DNA of 64,000 nucleotides, from the NCBI RefSeq assembly GCF_900112765.1, contig NZ_FOMZ01000016.1, forward strand, positions 59,329 through 123,328. The letters are read 5' to 3'. Of this stretch, positions 16,610-24,870 are shown piece after piece. The notes under the pieces are model-generated. The model was given only the letters and a program-made list of their open reading frames with translations, did not search any database and was not told the DNA's origin. How positions within the stretch are numbered: the first letter of the stretch is position 1; each line of letters opens with the position of its first letter. The position numbers were made by a program, and so were the translations under genes. The stretch comes from Actinopolyspora alba. GTDB taxonomy: Bacteria; Actinomycetota; Actinomycetes; Mycobacteriales; Pseudonocardiaceae.

Positions 16610-18087
16610 GACAGCCCCTCAGCCGAACCGGCCGTACCGGGCTGCTGCGACATCATCTGCGTCAACTGCCCCACCGGATCGACCTGGGCTTCCCGTTGCT
16701 TCATGGCCATCACGTCGGCCACCTCGGTGGGGGTGAGCCCGTAGCGCAGCGCCAGCCATTCGAAGGGGAACCCGATGTCTCGGAGTTTCTGCAGCGCGTC
16801 GGCCATCTGGGACTGGCTGCGGGACTCGGCATCGGCCCACAGCACCGACCCGCCGGCCACCGCCTTGGCCTTGGCCTCGTTGCCCTGGGCCAGCGCGACC
16901 AGCCGGAACATTTCCCGCAGCGCCTGGCCGAACCACAATTGTTTCTCGTTGACCCGCTGCACCAGCCCGGTCTCGGCCGCGATCAACGCGTCCCCGGACA
17001 GGTTCGCGAGCTTACCGATGAGGTAGTGCTGCGGGGTGCGGGTCTGGGCGGCGATGTGGCCGACAGCGACCTCCATCACCGAGGTGTAGGTGTCCAGGTT
17101 CGCCGCCGACCACTCGGCGATCTTGGCGTCGTCGCCCTCCACCCACAGCACCCGGTCGACGGCGAACTTCTCCAGATCCACCGGGCGTTCGGCGATGACC
17201 TCGCCCTTGTTGTTGAGCTGCGGGATCGTCGGCCGCTCCGCTCCGAGCACGATCCGTTGCGGGAACGACGCGTAATCGGACGCGGTGAACAGCTGCGCCC
17301 ACAGCAGGTTGATCGCGTCCTGCATGGCGATCACCCCGGACACATCCGAGATCGGCTCGTCGACCAGCATCGGACGGTTCGGCAGCTCCACCACGGGCAC
17401 CACACCCATGGGGTTGGGCTGCGGGTTCGGCTCGGCATCACCCATCTCGCGCGGCTGCCACGGCCCCGGCCCGGTGTCCTCCTCCTCGATCTCGTCGAGG
17501 TCGGCATCCGCGGCGGTCATCTGCGGCGACTTCTCCGGCTTGACCAAGCTGCGTTCGAACTTCCACACCTCGTCGGGCAGATACAGCACGGCCTGTTCGA
17601 CGTCACCGTCCTGCCACCGGCGCAGCGCCGCCCGGCGCTTGCGCCGCGATCCCGGTTCGTAGGCGATCACGCAGGAGCGTGCGTCTTCGAACGTGACCAC
17701 CGGAGTGGACTCGTCATCGGGGTTGCCCCACACCAGCACATACGACCGGTTGGCCACCACCGATGAGAGAAACCCCAGCTGGGAGTCGGCGTCGAGGCTG
17801 TTTTCCTGCCACACGCGCCACAGGTCCGCATCGGCTTGTTCGGCACCGGCGGGCTTGATGCCGGTGGTCGTCAGCCGCTCCACCGGCGAGTCGGCGGTGA
17901 CCTGCACCCAGTTGTCGGAGAAGCCTTGGTACCGCTTGCCGTGATACTTCTGGAACTCCTCACTGGCGAACTTCAGCGGCTGTTCGCCCCGGTAGTACTG
18001 CCAGCGCAGCTCGATCGGTCCCGCCCGCGCCAGCAGCTCTGCCTCGAGATGCGTGACGAGTTGACGGGCCTGTTCCTCGGTGGCCAT
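16606..18087 (-). CDS. Portal protein (SPP1 gp6 family)
   Basis: 493 aa. The N-terminal WQYYRGEQPLKFA, the NWVQVTADSPVERL region, VVELPNRPM, the long spine helix ending near AVDRVLWVEGDDAKIAEWSAANLDTY, and HIAAQTRTPQHYL are all typical of gp6-type portals. Forms the dodecameric DNA channel. Downstream of the large terminase gene by 13 nt. Confidence 0.93.
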   Translation of the reverse strand: MATEEQARQLVTHLEAELLARAGPIELRWQYYRGEQPLKFASEEFQKYHGKRYQGFSDNWVQVTADSPVERLTTTGIKPAGAEQADADLWRVWQENSLDADSQLGFLSSVVANRSYVLVWGNPDDESTPVVTFEDARSCVIAYEPGSRRKRRAALRRWQDGDVEQAVLYLPDEVWKFERSLVKPEKSPQMTAADADLDEIEEEDTGPGPWQPREMGDAEPNPQPNPMGVVPVVELPNRPMLVDEPISDVSGVIAMQDAINLLWAQLFTASDYASFPQRIVLGAERPTIPQLNNKGEVIAERPVDLEKFAVDRVLWVEGDDAKIAEWSAANLDTYTSVMEVAVGHIAAQTRTPQHYLIGKLANLSGDALIAAETGLVQRVNEKQLWFGQALREMFRLVALAQGNEAKAKAVAGGSVLWADAESRSQSQMADALQKLRDIGFPFEWLALRYGLTPTEVADVMAMKQREAQVDPVGQLTQMMSQQPGTAGSAEGLS

Positions 18088-18100
18088 GCGCCTCCCCTCT

Positions 18101-19723
18101 TCACGCGGTGTAGACCCGAGTCCGTTTCCTCGTGGCCTCGCCGGCGGCGATCACGTCGCCGGCGGCCTCATGCGCCAACACCGAAGTGACGCACGCGTCG
18201 ATCTTCTGTGCCTGTGATGCTTTGACCAGTACGTACCGGTCACCGGGCCGTGCCGCGGCGCGGGCGTTGCCCACGTGGTCGGTGGTGATCTCGCACCCGT
18301 CGTGGGTAAACGTCGAGTCCTGTTTGGTCACGTCGGTCAGCAGCCGTTCGGCCGCGGCGTGCATCTGCACCACCCGGCGCGTGTACCACCGGATGACCCG
18401 CTTCTCCCCGTAGCGCTGGATCCAGTCGTCGACCTCGGACTCCCAGTAGGGCGGGTCGGCGTAGACCCGCACCACGTCGTAGCGGCGCATCAGCTGATCC
18501 ATCGCGGCCGCGACCTCCAGCCGCGGCACCTGGCCCCCGAACTCAGCCGGGTTCCAAATCGTCGGCCGATCGTCCGGCCCGTAGACCGGGGTGAACTGGA
18601 AGCCGTCCAGCGTTTCGGCGCGGATGGCGGTCCAGTCGTCGATGTCGGAGCCGTCGAACCCGAGCACCAGCCGGGTGCGGGGACGGATCCGACGCTGGGT
18701 CTGCCTGCCTTTCCAGGCGGACCGGTCCATCCACGAGCTGGTGCCGGACACCACACGGTTGCCGAAAAACCGTTCGGCCTGGGCCGGGTCTTTCTCGAGC
18801 AGCTCGGCGGCTTCGGCTTCGATCGCGTCCAGATCGACGTGGTCGGACCCGGCGTAGACCCGCCGGTGAATCTGCCGACGTTCTCGCTTGTTGGTGTAGG
18901 ACAGCCCGCTCGGGGCCTGCGGGTGGTAGCGCCAGATATCAGGGCGACGGCTTTCCGCGGTCCGCTGCGCCACCGAGGACTCCGACGGGTCCCAGGCGTT
19001 GGTGGTCTCCATCGCCCGACCGCCCATGCCGGCCAGGCCGCGCCGTTGCGTCTCGGCCACCCGCACCATCTTGTTCGTGTGGGTGTAGGTGCCGGATTCG
19101 TCCTGCAGTGCGAACGTGATCGGGTTCCCGAGCCGGGACAGCGCCGAGCTGGTGACCACGTCGATACGGCCCCGCTCGCCGATGCGGATGAACTCCTCGC
19201 CCACCCGCATCTGCTCGGCAAGTGGCCCGTTTTTCGTCATCGCCTGCAGCGGTCGGTAGACGTTGTCGACTTGGTCCTGGGACGTGGCCATGAGCTGGAT
19301 CAGCGGCGTGGCCCACGGGGTGCCCATCGGCTCGCCCGGCTCGTACTCGTAGACCCAGCCGCAGTCGCACCCGTGATCGCGGCACCGGTACAGCTCACCG
19401 CCGGCGGCCCACCCGGCGAACAGCACCGGCCCGGCCGCCTCGGCCGCGACGACCGACGCGCTCCACGGGCCCTTGCCCGTTTTCTGCGGCGCAACGACTT
19501 GGCTGCGGCGATAGGCGAAGGCCGGGGCGAGCTGGCCGGCCTCCGCAGTCGGCGCTACTCGGTAGTGGTTGACGGTGCACCACAGCTGCCACCGGTACAG
19601 CTCCATATCCGAACCAGCGTGGATCCCGTCCGGAACGGGGCAGTGTGCCTCGATCCAATCGGGCACGATCCACAGCGTCGGGAAGTCGACCACGAACTCG
19701 TCGGCGTCAGCTCCCGTCGCCAT
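18101..19723 (-). CDS. Terminase large subunit
   Basis: 540 aa. An atypical Walker A (QVVAPQKTGKGPWSAS, residues 76-90) and a Walker B-like FALQDESG mark the ATPase; the RNase H-like nuclease starts at LVLGFDGSDIDDW and continues to ADPPYWESEVDDW. It packages DNA into the procapsid through the portal encoded next. Its start overlaps the end of the small-subunit gene by 17 nt. Confidence 0.93.
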   Translation of the reverse strand: MATGADADEFVVDFPTLWIVPDWIEAHCPVPDGIHAGSDMELYRWQLWCTVNHYRVAPTAEAGQLAPAFAYRRSQVVAPQKTGKGPWSASVVAAEAAGPVLFAGWAAGGELYRCRDHGCDCGWVYEYEPGEPMGTPWATPLIQLMATSQDQVDNVYRPLQAMTKNGPLAEQMRVGEEFIRIGERGRIDVVTSSALSRLGNPITFALQDESGTYTHTNKMVRVAETQRRGLAGMGGRAMETTNAWDPSESSVAQRTAESRRPDIWRYHPQAPSGLSYTNKRERRQIHRRVYAGSDHVDLDAIEAEAAELLEKDPAQAERFFGNRVVSGTSSWMDRSAWKGRQTQRRIRPRTRLVLGFDGSDIDDWTAIRAETLDGFQFTPVYGPDDRPTIWNPAEFGGQVPRLEVAAAMDQLMRRYDVVRVYADPPYWESEVDDWIQRYGEKRVIRWYTRRVVQMHAAAERLLTDVTKQDSTFTHDGCEITTDHVGNARAAARPGDRYVLVKASQAQKIDACVTSVLAHEAAGDVIAAGEATRKRTRVYTA

Positions 19724-20186
19724 GGGCCACGACCTTCAACCGGTCCCGCGCCGAACGACGCGCCGGCGGCCGCGGGCTCTGCTCGGCGGCCTGGTCCTGC
19801 TCGGACTCCTGCGGCGCGATCCGCCACCGGTTCCGCCGCATCCCCTGCACCGACAGGCCGAGACCGTCCAGGAACTGGCGCATCACCTTCTGCAGCTCCA
19901 CCGACGAACCGGGCCGTTCGGCATCGGTCAGCTTGCGCACGAACAGCGCGACCTCGAGCTCCAGCCCGAACTGCTCCCAGGCCACCGCCTGCGGCCGCGT
20001 CCACAGCTCCCGCCAGAGATCCCACTCGCGCGGGTGTACGTCGACCAGCGGCCAGGCCGGCGGCTCACCGGCGCGGCCCTCGGCCGGCAGCATCGTCCAG
20101 CCCGCCTGATCGCTGAGCCGGTTACGGCGCAACGCGTTCGGGTCCGGCGGCGGCCCGGACACCGGGCGGGACCCTCCCCGCGGCAT
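19707..20186 (-). CDS. Terminase small subunit
   Basis: 159 aa from the ATG at 20186, which has GGGAGGGGG just upstream; a longer open frame lacks support. The N-terminus MPRGGSRPVSGPPPDPNALRR is the common actinophage TerS opening, followed by WPLVDVHPREWDLWRELW and a helical oligomerisation core (VALFVRKLTDAE). Recognises the packaging site. Confidence 0.85.
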   Translation of the reverse strand: MPRGGSRPVSGPPPDPNALRRNRLSDQAGWTMLPAEGRAGEPPAWPLVDVHPREWDLWRELWTRPQAVAWEQFGLELEVALFVRKLTDAERPGSSVELQKVMRQFLDGLGLSVQGMRRNRWRIAPQESEQDQAAEQSPRPPARRSARDRLKVVAHGDGS

Positions 20187-20338
20187 GAGCCACCCCCTCC
20201 CGACTACGGCGCGTGATAGTGAGGACCTTTTGAACCTGACAGACTTCGCGGAGCCCTCCCCGGCGGTCCACGGCTCCACCCCGGCAGGGGTCCCTCCCCC
20301 CACCGGCGGCCGCCGCCGGTCACCGAGCGCGGCCACGA
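20187..20338. other. Gap between HNH and TerS genes
   Basis: 152 nt without a convincing gene, rich in GC tracts. Its position between the HNH and small-terminase genes makes it a candidate for part of the cos/packaging region. No cohesive-end motif can be identified by eye. Confidence 0.3.
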
Positions 20339-20713
20339 TCAGTGCTGCTGCCGGTCGTGCCACCCTCCGGGCTGCTCGAGCGCGGTGTGCCGCGCGTGGC
20401 AGGCATGAGTCAACGCCTGAAGATTCGACCAGTCATGGCCCCGCGGGCCTTTCGGACCCAATCCGTCCAGGTGGTGCACATCCTCGGCCACCGGGCGCAG
20501 GATCGCCGGAAGCTGCGCGCAATCGGAGCACTCGCAGTACGGGTGCTGCCGTAGATACCGGGCACGGGTGCGCTGCCACCGCGCGTCGTAGCCACGCTGG
20601 GCAGCACTGCCCCGGGCCTGTGACGCCGAGCGCGCGCAGCCCGCGCACCGCCCCCCGGGGGTGAGTTCGCCACACCCTGGGGTCGGGCACGGGCGCAATC
20701 CACCGCGTGCCAT
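20339..20713 (-). CDS. HNH endonuclease
   Basis: 124 aa from the ATG at 20713 (SD GGGGGTG). Zn-binding CPTPGC and CAGC at the N-terminus, then CECSDC, EDVHHLDGLGPKGPRGHDWSNLQALTHACHARHT: the HH motif, the conserved N and the final H of the HNH nuclease. HNH proteins beside terminase are needed with TerS/TerL for cos cleavage in many long-tailed phages. First gene of the late operon. Confidence 0.9.
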   Translation of the reverse strand: MARGGLRPCPTPGCGELTPGGRCAGCARSASQARGSAAQRGYDARWQRTRARYLRQHPYCECSDCAQLPAILRPVAEDVHHLDGLGPKGPRGHDWSNLQALTHACHARHTALEQPGGWHDRQQH

Positions 20714-20761
20714 CGCACCCCCGGTTGTAACAGTGCGCTCGGACCAGACGACCATCCGAAT

Positions 20762-20941
20762 ATGGGTTACAACGTGCGCATTCATGCGAACAAAACGGAT
20801 CAGTACCCCGAGGCCGAGCAAGTCCAGCTCGACAACGGTCACCTCGTTCTCTATAAGCGCGGAAGTCTTGGTCCGAACAACATCGACGCTATCTACGCGC
20901 CCGGAAAATGGGAGAGCGTCGCGAAGACGTCTGATCAGTGA
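20762..20941 (+). CDS. 59-aa prophage protein on the opposite strand
   Basis: A 59-codon frame starts MGYNVRIHANKTDQYPEAEQ and ends VAKTSDQ. It is divergent from the late operon, with 48 nt between the two starts, and is followed 14 nt after its stop by a strong terminator, which supports it being a real transcription unit. No good SD, so translation may be leaderless. Predicted small alpha/beta protein, function unknown; its isolation at the early/late boundary makes a regulatory or lysogeny-expressed role possible. Confidence 0.65.
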   Translation: MGYNVRIHANKTDQYPEAEQVQLDNGHLVLYKRGSLGPNNIDAIYAPGKWESVAKTSDQ

Positions 20942-20954
20942 TCGCTACGCGTAA

Positions 20955-20992
20955 GGGCCCGTTTCCGAACCGCCGGAAACGGGCCCTTTTTT
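20955..20992 (+). terminator. Rho-independent terminator
   Basis: 13-bp perfect stem (20955-20967 with 20974-20986), 6-nt loop, six T residues. Ends the 59-aa gene's transcript and probably also insulates the early operon that arrives from the right. Confidence 0.92.
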
Positions 20993-21043
20993 AGGCTTTA
21001 GGCACACCTCGCCTGAGCGCCCACAGTATGCACGATCAGCGCG

Positions 21044-21658
21044 TCACTGTCGATTCCGGGGAGGGGAAGCGGAATCGTGGCTGTGTGCGTACTTGTGGGC
21101 CGTGCTGTAGGCGATGCCGAGTTCCCGGGCGATGGCCGCGATGTTCACGCGCCCGTGCTGGGACCGGTGGTGTTCGACCAGTTCCGCCACCCGTGCCGCG
21201 AGGTCTCGTCGCGGTGTTGCGTCCCGCGCTCCAGCGGGCCTGCCACCGGCGGGTTCGCGGGGGCGAGCGCGGTCGGCGGCGTGGCGGTCCAGTGTGGATC
21301 GGTGCCAGTGCGGCACGTTGTACGGCCTGGCGTCGGGTTCCGGAACGCGTGCCCGGTAGGTGTCGCGTTCCCACGCTGTGGGGGTGAGGCCGAGGTATTC
21401 GGCGGCTTCGATCCGGTCGAGGAGGTCGCCGGGTTGGTGCCGGTTCGGCAGCGGCGGGGCCGGATGCCCGGTGGCGTAGGCGGCGACCTGATACGAGTCC
21501 CACAGCCGGGGGCGGCTGTTGGTGGGACGTCCTCGGGTGAGTGGTTCCGGATGACCAGGTTGGTTCCAGGGGCGTCGACGCGCTGCCTGGCGGGGGGTGA
21601 GTCCGTGCAGGGCGGCGACGCCGTCCCGGTCGATGGGGGTGTGTCCGTCGGGAATCAT
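21044..21658 (-). CDS. DNA-binding protein with repeated helix-turn-helix segments
   Basis: 204 aa, last gene of the early operon. It shows two MerR/excisionase-like segments (GVAALHGLTPRQAARRRPW near 15 and RIEAAEYLGLTPTAWERD near 82) and a C-terminal HTH (VNIAAIARELGIAYSTAHKYAHSH). This suggests a multi-site DNA-binding regulator, perhaps of late genes, which begin just downstream. Function not established. Confidence 0.7.
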   Translation of the reverse strand: MIPDGHTPIDRDGVAALHGLTPRQAARRRPWNQPGHPEPLTRGRPTNSRPRLWDSYQVAAYATGHPAPPLPNRHQPGDLLDRIEAAEYLGLTPTAWERDTYRARVPEPDARPYNVPHWHRSTLDRHAADRARPREPAGGRPAGARDATPRRDLAARVAELVEHHRSQHGRVNIAAIARELGIAYSTAHKYAHSHDSASPPRNRQ

Positions 21659-21665
21659 CGCGGCC

Positions 21666-21911
21666 TCACACGTTCGCCAGGATGCTGGCGCGCATCGTGT
21701 CCAGGGTGTGCAGCGTCGCGGTGACGTCGTCAGTCTCGGTCTGGGGCTGCAGGTGAGCGCTGTGGCCGTCGACGGTCAGTGTGATCGTCTCGTCGGTGCC
21801 GGTGTGGATGAGTTCGGCTGCGGCGTCCAGGGCGGCGCGCCACGCCTCGTGGGCGGTGGCGCCGGTGCCGGTGTGGTCGCTCGTGGTGGTGCTGGTGGTC
21901 CAAGTGTGCAT
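21666..21911 (-). CDS. Small hypothetical phage protein
   Basis: 81 aa, Thr-rich N-terminus, one amphipathic helix (AHEAWRAALDAAAELI) and a short beta region. SD AAGGAGC upstream. No family recognised. Follows a hairpin-containing gap. Confidence 0.55.
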   Translation of the reverse strand: MHTWTTSTTTSDHTGTGATAHEAWRAALDAAAELIHTGTDETITLTVDGHSAHLQPQTETDDVTATLHTLDTMRASILANV

Positions 21912-21987
21912 GGGTTGCTCCTTGCTTGGTGGTCGGTTTCTGGGGGAAACCGTGGCAAGCGGGTCGAGGAACCGACAGGGTCATGTG

Positions 21988-22058
21988 CGCTCGCTGTGGA
22001 CAACAGCGAGCTGTGTGGAGAACCGAGAGGCGGGGTGCCCCGTGGTCGGGGCACCCCG
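21988..22058 (-). terminator. Two hairpins after the 147-aa gene
   Basis: Immediately past the stop at 22065 lies an 11-bp perfect GC hairpin (22031-22058), and further on a 9-bp hairpin GCTCGCTGT / ACAGCGAGC. Neither has a T-run. Probably intercistronic terminators or RNA-stabilising stems. Confidence 0.55.
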
Positions 22059-22064
22059 GTTGGA

Positions 22065-22508
22065 CTAGCCGAAGGCTCGTTCGGCGCGTCGCCACAGGTC
22101 CAGCATCGTGCGGTAGGCAGTCCTGTCGAGGACCACCCAGACCACCGGGCCTACCTGAATGGCCAGGTGCACCGGCCGCCGGTGCTGATCGTTCCGGGGA
22201 ACAAGGTGGGAGGCCACTGGGGGATCAACCAGTTTGACCACCGCACCGACCGGAGCGATTCCCAGATCCGGGCCGAGCCATGTCTGGCTGACTCGCTCGG
22301 GAAGGCGGTTCGTGTTGATCCCGGCCCGCTCCCAGTTCTCCCGAACTTTCCGGGTGGTGACCCGGGACACGAGTCGGCACAGCGAACTGCCGATCGTCAG
22401 ACTGACCACCGCTTCCGGTGTTCCGACGTTGCTGACGTCGACACGGCCGTCGACGTCTCCCGCTGCCCGGATCGTGACCTGTACGACGTTGGTCGTCCAC
22501 TCGGTCAT
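22065..22508 (-). CDS. Hypothetical early phage protein
   Basis: 147 aa, beta-rich N-terminus (NVVQVTIRAAGDVDGRVDVSNVGTPEAVVSLTI), basic centre. SD GAGAGGAG precedes the ATG. A candidate -10 element (TATAGT at 22580-22585) lies about 70 nt upstream. Family not recognised. Confidence 0.55.
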   Translation of the reverse strand: MTEWTTNVVQVTIRAAGDVDGRVDVSNVGTPEAVVSLTIGSSLCRLVSRVTTRKVRENWERAGINTNRLPERVSQTWLGPDLGIAPVGAVVKLVDPPVASHLVPRNDQHRRPVHLAIQVGPVVWVVLDRTAYRTMLDLWRRAERAFG

Positions 22509-22666
22509 GCCTGAAGGCTCCTCTCTGGTGTTGTCACGGTGCTTGTTGGTCGGGGTCTCACTCCCTCACAACACATACAACTATAGCAGAGTTGGAAACC
22601 ACTTGGGAAGGGGGTACCTTCGAGGTATTTTGGAGCCGCTCCCACTGTTGTCACGGTGGAGTCTCA

Positions 22667-22713
22667 GCGGTGCCCGGCAGTCTCACCCGTCCCCGGACGG
22701 TGCCGGGCACCGC
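22667..22713 (-). terminator. Hairpin after the 212-aa gene
   Basis: 13-bp perfect stem GCGGTGCCCGGCA / TGCCGGGCACCGC with an inner CCGT/ACGG stem, 5 nt after the stop codon at 22719. No T-run. The rest of the 22509-22718 gap carries two copies of TGTTGTCACGGTG, about 120 nt apart. Confidence 0.6.
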
Positions 22714-22718
22714 TTTAC

Positions 22719-23357
22719 TCACTCCGGGAGCGGCACGCACCCGAGCACGGCCGCCAGGTGCTCCAAGTGCGATGTCGGCCAGTGGTGGCCGCAGGCGTGG
22801 CAGCGGCACCCGGTCTGGCCGTCGACCCACAGCGCCGGGGTCTGCACCGTCTCCCCGTCGTCTCCGGTGGTGGCCACCATGCGGGTCTGGCAGGCCGGGC
22901 AGGGCGCGGCCACGTGCAACCGGCGCGGCGGGTCGAACAGGACGCGAATCTCCCGCACCCAGTGGTTCAGGTGTGCGGTGACGGTGTCGATGGATTCGCG
23001 GTCGGTGGTGGCGGTGACGGTGGCGACGATGCCGCGCAGCCGTTCGGCCACGTCCCGGTGGGGCGGGCTGGCCAGTGCCTGTTGGATCCGGGTGCTGGTG
23101 GCGTCGATCTCGGCGAGCCGGTCATGTGCCTCGATCGATATCGGTGTGCGGGAACCGGCGCCGGTGCCGGGGCGGCGGTCGGTTCCCGGGGCGATCGCGT
23201 CGCGCAGCTGGTCGAGCAGCGACGGTTCCGGGTGGGCGGTGACCGTGCCGTCGTCGCGCATCACGGGGCGGCTGCGGGCGTCGAGCAGGTCAGCGGCGTG
23301 GGCCCGCAGCCTGTCGACGGATTCGCGCAGTTCGGCGGTTTCGAGCGTGGTGGCCAT
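22719..23357 (-). CDS. Early phage protein with C-terminal zinc ribbon
   Basis: 212 aa. Helical N-terminal part (LRDAIAPG..., like the DUF7341-type actinophage proteins) and a C-terminal zinc ribbon: CPACQTRM ... CRCHACGHHW. Probably binds nucleic acid. A GC hairpin precedes its start region and another follows its end, so it may be an independent transcription unit. Confidence 0.65.
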   Translation of the reverse strand: MATTLETAELRESVDRLRAHAADLLDARSRPVMRDDGTVTAHPEPSLLDQLRDAIAPGTDRRPGTGAGSRTPISIEAHDRLAEIDATSTRIQQALASPPHRDVAERLRGIVATVTATTDRESIDTVTAHLNHWVREIRVLFDPPRRLHVAAPCPACQTRMVATTGDDGETVQTPALWVDGQTGCRCHACGHHWPTSHLEHLAAVLGCVPLPE

Positions 23358-23435
23358 GGCGGAGTCCCCTCGTCAGTCGGTCGCGATACAGTCCGAGCGC
23401 CACGCAGGGATGCGACGGTGTGTGCGGGGACGAAG

Positions 23436-23470
23436 GGCCGGTGCCGCTGGTGGGGCGGCACCGGCCTTTT
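23436..23470 (+). terminator. Hairpin with T-run on the + strand
   Basis: 12-bp perfect stem (23436-23447 with 23455-23466), 7-nt loop, then TTTT. It lies 15 nt past the minus-strand stop at 23485, but its T-run is oriented for + strand transcripts. A TANNNT box (TACAGT, 23387-23392) lies upstream on the + strand. Confidence 0.6.
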
Positions 23471-23484
23471 CCTGCTTTAGCCAG

Positions 23485-23988
23485 TCACGCTCTCCACTTC
23501 GCCTGGTAATCGGGATGGTCGGACCAGATCGACGCCACGCTGTACAAGATGCGCCGCAACGCTGGCTCCATCGCGCTGAGGTAGTCGCTTTCGCGCCGTA
23601 TCCCGCGCAGCCGAACGTCCGGCAGCCCGGGGCCTGCCCATTCGCCCGTTTGCTCTTGATGGTCGATCTCGGCTGCCAGCTCGGCTGAGGCCGCCTCGTT
23701 ACGGGCGCGGTCGCGGCGTAGCCGCTCATACTCGTCAACTGTTTGCTGCATTGCCTCGATCTGCCGGAGCACGCGGGCAGGGTTATGCCGGATGATGTGC
23801 GCGGCGTTGTCGTTTCCCATGTCGTAGGCCACCGGGAGCTCGGCGTCGTCGGCGGTCAGCTGGTGTTCCCACGGCCCGTCCGGTTCGTGGTGCCACGGGC
23901 CGCGCGTGGCGTTCCTCGCTGCTCGATCGTCCTCGTCGAGTCGATCTCTTACGAACGTGAGCAAGTGGTCAATCGGGTCGTCGGTCAT
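23485..23988 (-). CDS. DUF6221-family protein
   Basis: 167 aa. MTDDPIDHLLTFVRDRLDEDDRAARNATRGPWHHE, then AAHIIRHNPARVLRQIEAMQQTVDEYE, is the DUF6221 signature, common in actinophages and actinomycete mobile elements. Helical; function unknown. Confidence 0.8.
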   Translation of the reverse strand: MTDDPIDHLLTFVRDRLDEDDRAARNATRGPWHHEPDGPWEHQLTADDAELPVAYDMGNDNAAHIIRHNPARVLRQIEAMQQTVDEYERLRRDRARNEAASAELAAEIDHQEQTGEWAGPGLPDVRLRGIRRESDYLSAMEPALRRILYSVASIWSDHPDYQAKWRA

Positions 23989-24012
23989 AGCTCCTGCCTC
24001 GTTTCGGTGGTG

Positions 24013-24252
24013 TCAGTCGTCGTGTGGGTCGTATCCGGCTTGCCGGAGCACGCGGGTGACGTGCCGACGCGACATACGAACTTGTTCGGCGATGGGGGTC
24101 ACCGGATCGTCGGCGGCCGCAGCGGCGAGCATCGCCTCGAGCCGCTTCGCCTTGGCCTGCTCGAGCTGGGCCTCGAGCTCGGCCACGCGCTGGTCGGCCT
24201 CGTAGACAGCGCGCAGCGTGGGGGTGTCGCGGTTGGCGCGGGGTGCGGGCAT
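24013..24252 (-). CDS. Coiled-coil/HTH small protein
   Basis: 79 aa from the ATG at 24252 (AGGAG 10 nt upstream). A coiled coil (VAELEAQLEQAKAKRLEAMLAA) leads into a HTH (PIAEQVRMSRRHVTRVLRQAGYD). Likely a small DNA-binding regulator or replication accessory. Preceded by a hairpin and a candidate antisense promoter. Confidence 0.7.
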   Translation of the reverse strand: MPAPRANRDTPTLRAVYEADQRVAELEAQLEQAKAKRLEAMLAAAAADDPVTPIAEQVRMSRRHVTRVLRQAGYDPHDD

Positions 24253-24256
24253 GGGG

Positions 24257-24346
24257 TTGGCTCCTGGTGGTGTGGCCGCTATGCTCGGCGGCGGAGTTTC
24301 TCTCTTCCGATCCGAACCCCGGGGCGTGCGGACCCCGGGGTTTTTT
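24257..24346 (+). ncRNA. Candidate small RNA opposite the early operon
   Basis: The + strand has a sigma70-like promoter (TTGGCT 24257-24262, 17-nt spacer, TATGCT 24280-24285) followed 30 nt later by a 10-bp perfect hairpin (AACCCCGGGG / CCCCGGGGTT, 24315-24342) and T-run ending at 24346. The predicted transcript is about 55 nt (24292-24346). No ORF in it. All neighbouring genes are on the other strand, so nothing else explains the promoter-terminator pair. Confidence 0.45.
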
Positions 24347-24371
24347 CGTGTCCACGGGAAGGGAAAGGGGC

Positions 24372-24398
24372 GGGGCGGCACCTGGTGGGTGCCGCCCC
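24372..24398 (-). terminator. Hairpin after the 124-aa gene
   Basis: 11-bp perfect stem GGGGCGGCACC / GGTGCCGCCCC, 5-nt loop, 10 nt past the stop at 24409; followed on the minus strand by a pyrimidine-rich tract. Confidence 0.6.
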
Positions 24399-24408
24399 TG
24401 GTCATCGG

Positions 24409-24783
24409 TTACCCGATGACGGATCCGAGGGACGCCGCGTCCAGTCGGGACCGGACGTAGCGCACCGTCACGCTCGGGGTGAACCGCACATCGTGCCGGT
24501 TCTTCTTCCCGATCCAGTTGTAGCGGTCCATCACCGTCAGGGCGCGGGACCGGATCGCGGTGCGATCGGCGGGCTCGCCCTGGTGGGTGTGCACCACGTG
24601 GGCCTGGACCGTGATGGTGCTGCCCTGGACGGCGGTCACGATCACCGCGTTACCGGGCAGGTTCCCCTCGGCCTGGTCAGCCTTGAGGTCGGAGAGGATC
24701 CGACCGGCGATCAGGTAGAGGTCCTCGCCGAGCGTGTCGACGGTGCGAACCCCGTACACCCGATCATCTGAAGGCGTTCCCAT
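24409..24783 (-). CDS. Hypothetical early phage protein with its own promoter
   Basis: 124 aa from the ATG at 24783 (AAGGGAG upstream). N-terminal helix LYLIAGRILSDLKAD, then alternating strands (AVIVTAVQGSTITVQAHVVHTH) and a basic beta C-terminus. No family recognised. A promoter with a long dyad and an 80-nt structured leader stands before it, suggesting tight regulation. Confidence 0.6.
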   Translation of the reverse strand: MGTPSDDRVYGVRTVDTLGEDLYLIAGRILSDLKADQAEGNLPGNAVIVTAVQGSTITVQAHVVHTHQGEPADRTAIRSRALTVMDRYNWIGKKNRHDVRFTPSVTVRYVRSRLDAASLGSVIG

Positions 24784-24807
24784 GGGTTTCTCCCTTCCAC
24801 TATTGAG

Positions 24808-24850
24808 TTGGCCCCCGGAGGGAGGTGCGGCTCCCGGTTTCCCGGGGGCT
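24808..24850 (-). promoter_or_regulatory. Structured leader of the 124-aa gene
   Basis: Between the predicted start site and the SD the leader can fold into a nested hairpin: outer GCCCCCGG / CCGGGGGC and inner GGGAG / CTCCC. It could be an attenuator or an RNA-protein site. Confidence 0.45.
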
Positions 24851-24870
24851 GTCCCGTGCGGACATCTCCC

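Noticed and set aside
18275..20116. 613-codon + strand frame opposite the terminase
   Set aside because: Antisense shadow of terminase; composition is typical of the complement of actinobacterial codons.
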